Assembly (NCBI GenBank): GCA_017472905.1
Contig: JAFUNW010000166.1
Span: forward strand, 1-5,522
DNA from: Bacteroidaceae bacterium
GTDB lineage: Bacteria > Bacteroidota > Bacteroidia > Bacteroidales > Bacteroidaceae
DNA: 5,522 nucleotides
Direction of reading: 5' to 3'
Translations under genes and position numbers: made by a program
Shown: positions 1-4,720 of the stretch, in pieces
Position numbering within the stretch: the stretch's first letter is position 1
Layout: the number at the start of each line of letters is the position of its first letter
The notes under the pieces: model-generated
Databases searched by the model: none
What the model was told of the DNA's origin: nothing
The model's input: only the letters and a program-made list of their open reading frames with translations

Positions 1-623
1 TAGATGGATTGGCCGGTTGCATATCGCTGCTGGCCGCTGTTATTTTTGGTTTTTTGTTTGTCAATGCAGAGTTACCGGTCTACGCCCTCTGTTCTTTTGC
101 TTTGGCAGGTTCGTTATTGGCGTTCCTCAGATTCAATCTGTATGGAGATACTTCAAAAAATACCAAGATATTTATGGGAGATACGGGGAGTTTGACATTG
201 GGTTACATTCTGACATTCTTTTGCATCCGCTATGCGATGGATGACTCTTCGCTGCTACCTTATCGGGAAAATGCATTACTGACAGTCTTTACCATCATGG
301 CAGTACCGGCGATGGATGTATTGCGCATCGTCTTGTTGCGTTTACGGATGCGTGTTCCACTCTTTAAGCCTGATAAGAATCATATTCATCACAAGTTTAT
401 GCATGCAGGTTGCTCTCCGTCCGTATCATTGTGGGTTATATTGGGTATAGCAATCGGATTTTGCATATTGAATTTCTTTTTAATGGGGGTTGTTTCCTCC
501 GGATGGGTTATTTGTGTTGATGTCGTATGTTGGGTGTTAATGCATCTGTTTTTGGATTATCGGATAGAGAAAGTAACGGGTAAGCCTTGGAGCTTTTTCG
601 GATGCAATGGAAAAGAATGTTAA
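1..623 (+). CDS. WecA/MraY-type polyprenyl-phosphate sugar-1-phosphate transferase, C-terminal part (5' partial)
   Basis: Integral membrane enzyme of the polytopic family (glycosyltransferase 4, WecA/MraY/TagO-like). Members move a sugar-1-phosphate, often GlcNAc-1-P or a related amino sugar, from a UDP-sugar to undecaprenyl phosphate, the first step of O-antigen, capsule or exopolysaccharide synthesis. The reading frame is open from base 3 and enters the window at the end of the (I)DGLAG motif, so the start and the first membrane helices lie upstream. The visible 206 residues show KIFMGDTGSL at 55-64, whose Asp60 matches the Mg2+-binding aspartate of the family, and the HIHH motif at 127-130, typical of WecA-like proteins. 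Hydrophobic segments near 5-20, 25-42, 62-76, 92-112, 142-160 and 166-184 fit membrane helices, and a short polar tail follows. The next gene begins 54 bases on, on the same strand, and is also a glycan initiator, so cotranscription is likely. The family call is secure. The sugar specificity is not visible. Confidence 0.92.
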   Translation, partial: DGLAGCISLLAAVIFGFLFVNAELPVYALCSFALAGSLLAFLRFNLYGDTSKNTKIFMGDTGSLTLGYILTFFCIRYAMDDSSLLPYRENALLTVFTIMAVPAMDVLRIVLLRLRMRVPLFKPDKNHIHHKFMHAGCSPSVSLWVILGIAIGFCILNFFLMGVVSSGWVICVDVVCWVLMHLFLDYRIEKVTGKPWSFFGCNGKEC

Positions 624-638
624 GATGAAGAATCCGTT

Positions 639-653
639 TTCTATAATATAGAA
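639..653. repeat. Perfect short palindrome between the two initiator genes
   Basis: The sequence TTCTATA-A-TATAGAA is a perfect 7+7 inverted repeat around a single central base, in the 54-base gap between the polytopic and monotopic transferase genes. As RNA, its short AU-rich stem would be weak and no T run follows, so it is not a convincing terminator. It could be a protein-binding site or an RNA processing point, or chance in AT-rich DNA. Only the symmetry is seen directly. Confidence 0.4.
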
Positions 654-677
654 GCGAGGCGAGTATTTATTTGATAA

Positions 678-1328
678 ATGAAGAATGAATATAGAGAGAA
701 GATGAATAATGATATAGAATTTATTCCGGATGGAATGAATGCTTTTGAACGTTGTGTGAAGAGATTGTTTGATTGTTTGATTGCATTGATGGCTTTATTC
801 CTTTTTTCTCCGCTTTTTCTTGTATGTTATATTTTGGTAAAACGTGACGATAGCGGTCCTGCGATTTATAAACAAGAGCGAATAGGACGTTTGGGTAAAC
901 CGTTTTATATCTATAAATTCAGAACCATGAAGCAAGATGCCGAAGATTTAGGACCGGCTTTGTATAAAGATGATGATGATCCTAGATTGACGCGAAATGG
1001 TAAATTCCTTCGGGAGCATCATTTGGATGAACTTCCTCAACTATGGAATGTTTTAATTGGAGATATGGCTTTTGTCGGACCACGTCCGGAACGTAAGTTT
1101 TACATTGATCAGATTATGGAACAAGACCATCGATATGAATATCTTTATCAAATACGTCCGGGAGTTACTTCTTATGCTACACTTTATAACGGTTATACAG
1201 ACACAATGGAGAAGATGCTTCGCCGTTTGCGTTACGACCTTTTTTATCTGAAACACCGCTCTTTTTGTTTGGATATTCAGATACTGGTGAAGACATTTTT
1301 CAGTATTATAACGGGAAAAAAGTTTTAG
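678..1328 (+). CDS. Monotopic phosphoglycosyl transferase (PglC/WbaP-type bacterial sugar transferase)
   Basis: Membrane enzyme that transfers a phosphosugar from a nucleotide sugar to undecaprenyl phosphate, starting a capsule or exopolysaccharide repeat unit at the inner face of the cytoplasmic membrane. The 216 residues match the short, single-domain form. A hydrophobic segment at about 31-54 contains Ser44-Pro45, like the kinked re-entrant helix of PglC. Then come RIGRLGKPFYIYKFRTM (68-84), the catalytic Asp117-Glu118 dyad in HHLDELPQLWN, and GPRPE (134-138). The acceptor-side stretch reads RPGVTSYATLYNGY (160-173) where many relatives have RPGITGWAQ, so it belongs to a divergent subgroup. 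In-frame TAA lies directly before the ATG at 678, so the protein cannot start earlier. ATG 702, preceded by the purine-rich AGAGAGAAG, is a real alternative that would remove eight residues without touching the domain. Base composition looks AT-richer than in the right-hand genes. The sugar substrate cannot be told. Confidence 0.93.
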   Translation: MKNEYREKMNNDIEFIPDGMNAFERCVKRLFDCLIALMALFLFSPLFLVCYILVKRDDSGPAIYKQERIGRLGKPFYIYKFRTMKQDAEDLGPALYKDDDDPRLTRNGKFLREHHLDELPQLWNVLIGDMAFVGPRPERKFYIDQIMEQDHRYEYLYQIRPGVTSYATLYNGYTDTMEKMLRRLRYDLFYLKHRSFCLDIQILVKTFFSIITGKKF

Positions 1329-1342
1329 CTGTTTCTTTGCTT

Positions 1343-1367
1343 AAAGATTGTTACGAATAATCTTTTT
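1343..1367 (+). terminator. Hairpin terminator between convergent genes
   Basis: The arms AAAGATTGTT (1343-1352) and AATAATCTTT (1356-1365) pair over ten positions, with one G-U wobble, around a three-base ACG loop. A run of five Ts (1363-1367) begins within the right arm. The hairpin starts 15 bases after the stop of the sugar transferase and fits an intrinsic terminator for that operon. It fills most of the 43-base gap to the convergent lipoprotein gene. In the opposite direction no long T run follows the stem, so any action on the - strand operon would be weaker. The stem is AT-rich and only moderately stable. Confidence 0.6.
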
Positions 1368-1371
1368 CAGT

Positions 1372-1809
1372 TTAGAACTTCTTAAAACAGAGTTCTTGCT
1401 CATTTGAACGGATAATCAATTGGTTTTTATTCAGTTTGACGATACCGAAATTACTTTGGGTACTATCTAAATAGAACGGCTTTAATTCATCTTTGGTCGC
1501 TAGTTGGTCTTCTTTGTTTAATATGACGAAACTGTGTAGTGTTAACGAATCCTGTTCGTGATTGAAACGTCCGACTAATGAATAAGTGAGGTTTGAACGG
1601 CGCAAACTGATAAGGCGTAGCTGAAAGGAGTAATATATTCGTTTTTCTTTTACATCCATAACTGAATCATTTGCTAATTTTTCTACACTACGCAAATGCC
1701 ACATTCCGTCCAAATCTCCGTTATCCGGTGCTTGGCTGCAAGCTGTGGGCAGAAGAAAAATTAAACAAATAATAGAGAGTATGCAGAGTTTATTAGGTAT
1801 ATTCATCAT
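1372..1809 (-). CDS. Small lipocalin-like lipoprotein
   Basis: Predicted lipoprotein of 145 residues with no assigned function. The N-terminus has a short polar start, a hydrophobic core (about 8-20) and a lipobox LPTAC with Cys24 as the lipidated residue. The mature part opens with a linker and then LDGMWHLRSV (33-42), the Gly-x-Trp-x-Leu style first strand typical of Bacteroidota lipocalin-like domains, followed by alternating beta-rich segments to the end. After Cys24 the sequence is SQAPDNGD, which lacks a clear run of acidic residues of the kind that sends lipoproteins to the cell surface in this phylum, so an inner-facing location is plausible but unproven. Two Met codons open the frame (1809 and 1806), and either could start it. 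It lies 7 bases after the Wzi-family gene and must be cotranscribed with it, suggesting a helper role at the outer membrane. The ligand or partner is unknown, and the fold is inferred from family resemblance only. Confidence 0.85.
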   Translation of the reverse strand: MMNIPNKLCILSIICLIFLLPTACSQAPDNGDLDGMWHLRSVEKLANDSVMDVKEKRIYYSFQLRLISLRRSNLTYSLVGRFNHEQDSLTLHSFVILNKEDQLATKDELKPFYLDSTQSNFGIVKLNKNQLIIRSNEQELCFKKF

Positions 1810-1816
1810 TTATAAT

Positions 1817-3385
1817 TTAAAAATTGAGTAATCCGATTTTTCTGATTCCAATAGAACCTCCTACACTGTTTCCGGGAAAGTCTCCGTTGTCAAATGCGAA
1901 AGCTCCTTTTATTTCCCATCCTTTCCAATTGCTTGGTATATAAGTTATTTCAAATAGAGCAGATGTCTTTTCGCGTGTATCGATAAGTGGAGTTTGATAG
2001 GTTCCCCAATATTTTGAGTGTGAAATCAATATTCGATAGGATAAATCCTTGATTGGATTTCCTGCCAAACCGAGATGATGGGTCTTTACACGATTGTTCT
2101 TGAATTGGATGGTTCCGTCTGTGTTGTATATTGGAGAGGGTAGGAAAGGAGTTCCCATAGACATGCCCCAGTGTTGCCAACCGGTGTATATATTGTGGTT
2201 ATAATAATTATCGATTCCGCTTATCTGGTCTGAAATATGTTCGGTATGGTCGTGGTAAACCGGTCCGGATTGCTCTTTAGTACCGAGGTATTCATACAGA
2301 ATTTGGTTCATCCATCGGTTGTGTGGAAGAGAGACTTCGATGCCATACAGTCCATCTTTCCAATAATAGGCTCCGGGGATGAGGGGAGGAATGTAGCTTT
2401 TAAATCCCTCTTTCCCGAAGTTATCGCAATATTCTTTCCATGCAAATTCATCGATAATCATGGAATGGTCTTCAAAGAAGTGTTCGCAATAGGCTCGTAT
2501 TTTCCATTTTTTGAAGTGATACTCCAAGGAACCATGCAAACTTCCTAACATGTTTCCACTAACGTTGGCATAGCCTTCACCATCTGTCGGATCTCCTCCG
2601 CTACCAAAGGGTACAAGAGCATGCCAGAAATCTTTGAATCCATGCCCCATTTTGAAGTTTTCCTTCTTGGTTTCGCCTCGTCCGTAGGATACATTATAGG
2701 CTGTACCACCAAATTGGGTTGCCATTTCCACTCCAAGTTTGTATACAAGTGGGGCTTTCTTTTCGTTCCCTATTTTGAAGAATAAAGCCTTGGAGTGGTG
2801 CAGTACATTTTGAGTATACCGTCTTCCCGAAGCAACAAAATCTTTTTGCCATTGATTATCTGTGTACATTCCGTAAGCGAGATGTCCTTTCAGATGAAAC
2901 CACTCTTTGGTTCCCGGTATGGCAACATAGTCAGGAATTTCCAGTCGAACTTGTGGAATGGGACGCGCATTGATTCCAAAAGTCATACCTCCACTACTTA
3001 AAAGAGCGTTTTTCAGTTCAGAAGCTCGTTCTTTGCTTCCGATGCTGACCTGCATCCAACGATAAGAGAGGTCGTAATAGGCCTGTTGTACAATGAACGA
3101 AGAAGTGTGGTTCCATCCGGTAGCCAATTCCAATCCGTATGCATGTTTCCAATTCCTTAAGCTATCTGTTTCGTTGCTTCTGAAAATTCCAGCTTTGAGA
3201 ATTCCGCTGCTGGATTTTGCTGATATTAGACCATGTTGATTGGCTGTTAACCACAAAGGGGCAAAGGTTTTTCCATCGCTCCAGACGGCTCGGCTCTCAA
3301 CGGCATATTCGATACCTTTGTTCAATTGTTGGGCATAACACAGTGTTGTTGCGAAAGTCCCTATTATCAAGAATAATTTTCTCAT
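1817..3385 (-). CDS. Capsule assembly Wzi family outer-membrane protein
   Basis: Outer-membrane beta-barrel of the Wzi family. In E. coli group 1 capsule systems Wzi is a surface lectin that anchors capsular polysaccharide to the cell. The 522 residues start with a signal peptide (MRKLFLIIG..., likely cut after CYA at 16-18). Family marks include FAPLWLTANQHGL (41-53) and SGGMTFGINARPIPQVRLEI (131-150), the latter close to the SGN-ARPIPQ signature of these proteins. Many alternating aromatic and polar strands follow, and the protein ends in ...GLLNF, a C-terminal Phe typical of barrels inserted by the Bam machinery. The length is slightly above the E. coli protein, as is usual for Bacteroidota homologues. 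It lies 41 bases after the phosphatase gene and 7 bases before the lipoprotein gene on the same strand. No promoter-like TAnnTTTG element is seen in the 41-base gap, so transcription probably starts upstream of the phosphatase. The ligand polysaccharide is unknown. Confidence 0.9.
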   Translation of the reverse strand: MRKLFLIIGTFATTLCYAQQLNKGIEYAVESRAVWSDGKTFAPLWLTANQHGLISAKSSSGILKAGIFRSNETDSLRNWKHAYGLELATGWNHTSSFIVQQAYYDLSYRWMQVSIGSKERASELKNALLSSGGMTFGINARPIPQVRLEIPDYVAIPGTKEWFHLKGHLAYGMYTDNQWQKDFVASGRRYTQNVLHHSKALFFKIGNEKKAPLVYKLGVEMATQFGGTAYNVSYGRGETKKENFKMGHGFKDFWHALVPFGSGGDPTDGEGYANVSGNMLGSLHGSLEYHFKKWKIRAYCEHFFEDHSMIIDEFAWKEYCDNFGKEGFKSYIPPLIPGAYYWKDGLYGIEVSLPHNRWMNQILYEYLGTKEQSGPVYHDHTEHISDQISGIDNYYNHNIYTGWQHWGMSMGTPFLPSPIYNTDGTIQFKNNRVKTHHLGLAGNPIKDLSYRILISHSKYWGTYQTPLIDTREKTSALFEITYIPSNWKGWEIKGAFAFDNGDFPGNSVGGSIGIRKIGLLNF

Positions 3386-3426
3386 CGTATCTGTTTGAGT
3401 TTCTATATACTTGAAACTTTCCGGTC

Positions 3427-3891
3427 CTATTTAGAAAGTTCTTTCAGTAGTCCCTGGCATGCATCTTCCAAGATGTCCAATACATTTTCAAATCCGGAAG
3501 CTCCACCATAATATGGATCCGGCACATGGTCCGCGACTAAGTTTTGACAATAGTCCGTCATGCGTACAATCTTCTTTTCGGCTTCTATGCTGGGTGCTCG
3601 TTCTTTTAAATCAGCGATGTTTCGGTCGTCCATTCCCACAATCCAATCAAAGTAGTAGAAATCCTCCGTGACAACAGGACGGGAACGGTGAGTCAGGTTG
3701 TATCCACGTCTGGCCGCATGTATTCGCATTCTGCTGTCGGGCAGTTCTCCTTGATGGTATGAGAGAATACCGGCGGAGTCTACTTCGATTTCGTTTTCCA
3801 TGCCGGCTTTTAATATTGCTTGTCTCATGATTTCCTCAGCCGAAGAAGAGCGACAAATATTTCCTAGACAGACAAAAAGTACTTTTTTCAT
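3427..3891 (-). CDS. Low-molecular-weight protein tyrosine phosphatase (Wzb-like)
   Basis: Cytoplasmic phosphatase of 154 residues, the usual family length. It removes phosphate from tyrosine residues through a phosphocysteine intermediate. The P-loop CLGNICRS (8-15) gives the nucleophile Cys8 and Arg14. The general acid is Asp125 in VPDPYYGG (123-130), and the DSAGI segment (38-42) is also a family feature. The usual Pro after CRS is replaced by Ser (CRSSSAE), which leaves the catalytic residues intact. In capsule systems such a phosphatase (Wzb) acts on the autophosphorylating tyrosine kinase Wzc and so permits polymer export. Its place as first gene before a Wzi-family gene supports a capsule role, but no kinase is in the window, and an arsenate reductase-like or general role is not excluded. 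A good -7 promoter element lies about 24 bases before the start codon. Confidence 0.93.
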   Translation of the reverse strand: MKKVLFVCLGNICRSSSAEEIMRQAILKAGMENEIEVDSAGILSYHQGELPDSRMRIHAARRGYNLTHRSRPVVTEDFYYFDWIVGMDDRNIADLKERAPSIEAEKKIVRMTDYCQNLVADHVPDPYYGGASGFENVLDILEDACQGLLKELSK

Positions 3892-3914
3892 TCGTTTAGA
3901 CCATTTATTTGGTG

Positions 3915-3922
3915 CAAAAGTA
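3915..3922 (-). promoter_or_regulatory. Candidate -7 promoter element for the phosphatase-Wzi-lipoprotein operon
   Basis: Read on the - strand, the octamer is TACTTTTG, an exact fit to the Bacteroides -7 consensus TAnnTTTG, embedded in TTTTGCTACTTTTGCACC, a context common in this group. Transcription would begin roughly 15-20 bases before the phosphatase ATG. No TTTG -33 element is seen 19-21 bases upstream, where the DNA is AT-rich instead. The call is from motif and position only. Confidence 0.6.
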
Positions 3923-3943
3923 GCAAAATAAATAAAATATACC

Positions 3944-3951
3944 TATTTTTG
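3944..3951 (+). promoter_or_regulatory. Candidate -7 promoter element for the B3/B4 gene
   Basis: The octamer TATTTTTG fits TAnnTTTG on the + strand and lies 46 bases before the ATG at 3998, giving a leader of about 40 bases. No TTTG lies at the normal -33 distance: the nearest, at 3908-3911, is 32 bases away. A T-rich stretch gives such matches easily, so this is weaker than the element facing the other way. Confidence 0.42.
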
Positions 3952-3997
3952 TTGGTGATTTATAACTTGGAATAAATAGAAGTAAGAATAAGAAGTA

Positions 3998-4678
3998 ATG
4001 GCCGATTTTGTATTTGACATATCATGCTCGGATGAAATCAGAAAAATTTGTCCGCAATATAAGGGGAAAGCATTGCTTGCTTCTGTCGTAAATACGGCTT
4101 ATAGCGAGGAATTGTGGACAGAGATAGCAACAGCTTCCGAGAGATATTGTTCTGATTTTACGGTTGATACCATCAAAGAGTGGAAACCCATACAAGCCAC
4201 TCGTGAAGCCTATAAGCGTTGTGGAAAAGATCCGAGCCGTTATCGTCCGTCTGCAGAATCGCTTTGTCGCAGGTTGTTGCGAGGCTTGTCGTTGTATCAG
4301 GTAGATACGTTGGTTGACCTGATTAATTTGCTTTCTTTTACGACCGGATATTCCATCGGAGGCTTTGATGCAGATAAAATAGTCGGAAACAAGTTGGTCT
4401 TAGGTATCGGTCAAGCCGGTGAACCTTATGAAGGCATCGGTCGGGGAGTGTTGAATATCGAGGGATTGCCGGTTTATCGGGATGCTGTAGGGGGTATTGG
4501 TACTCCGACCAGCGATCATGAACGTACCAAATTGTCTGTTGAAACTCATCGATTGCTTGTTATCATCAATGCGTACGATGGAGATGAAAACTCTTTGAAC
4601 GAGGCGACCGAACGCTTGCGTGAATTATTGGTGCGCTATGCGCATGCAGAAAACATATCCGAGTATATGATTGAGTGA
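3998..4678 (+). CDS. Free-standing B3/B4 domain protein (PheT-related)
   Basis: Cytoplasmic protein of 226 residues built around the B3/B4 domain found in the beta subunit of phenylalanyl-tRNA synthetase, where it hydrolyses Tyr wrongly attached to tRNA-Phe. Recognisable segments are the REAYKRCGKDPSRYRPSAES stretch (69-88), a Leu-rich helix with NLLSFTTGYSIGGFD (110-124), and VYRDAVGGIGTPTSDHERT (159-177) with its SPTSD-like turn. There is no synthetase core or tRNA-binding domain, so it is a stand-alone domain, not a broken pheT. The first 60 residues form a separate N-terminal segment, also usual in this group. A trans-editing or amino-acid/nucleic-acid binding role is inferred from the domain; substrates of these free-standing proteins are poorly known. 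The start is ATG 3998, with purine-rich AGAAG just before it. The downstream glycosidase gene begins 42 bases after its stop, so the two may share a transcript, although the functions look unrelated. Confidence 0.86.
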   Translation: MADFVFDISCSDEIRKICPQYKGKALLASVVNTAYSEELWTEIATASERYCSDFTVDTIKEWKPIQATREAYKRCGKDPSRYRPSAESLCRRLLRGLSLYQVDTLVDLINLLSFTTGYSIGGFDADKIVGNKLVLGIGQAGEPYEGIGRGVLNIEGLPVYRDAVGGIGTPTSDHERTKLSVETHRLLVIINAYDGDENSLNEATERLRELLVRYAHAENISEYMIE

Positions 4679-4707
4679 AACTCCCTTTTACGATTCAAAG
4701 ACGTTTA

Positions 4708-4720
4708 ATATATATATATA
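4708..4720. repeat. AT dinucleotide tract abutting a start codon
   Basis: Thirteen bases of strict alternating A and T, (AT)6A, end directly at the ATG of the GH43-like gene, where a ribosome binding site would be. There is no Shine-Dalgarno sequence, as is common in Bacteroidota, where AT-rich unstructured leaders favour initiation. A repeat of this kind can also change length by slippage, but nothing here shows that it does. Confidence 0.6.

Noticed and set aside
1053..1256. Open frames on both strands in other frames within the sugar transferase
   Set aside because: The sugar transferase frame contains all catalytic motifs across this stretch. The others are shadows.
2237..2548. Open frame of 103 codons on the + strand inside the Wzi-family gene
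   Set aside because: It is antisense to a well-supported gene with clear family motifs, has no recognisable domain, and is expected by chance opposite a long gene.
3398..3418. Inverted repeat AGTTTC / GAAACT with a nine-base spacer between the phosphatase and Wzi-family genes
   Set aside because: The stem has only six pairs, a wide loop and no T run, in an AT-rich gap inside a likely operon. This is too weak to call a terminator or operator.
3908..3911. TTTG as a -33 box for the + strand promoter at 3944
   Set aside because: The spacing is 32 bases, well beyond the 19-21 bases usual between these elements.
3978..3998. Direct repeat of AGAAGTAA, 13 bases apart, before the B3/B4 start
   Set aside because: It is a short purine-rich low-complexity leader. 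Two copies of eight bases are not enough to suggest a regulator site.
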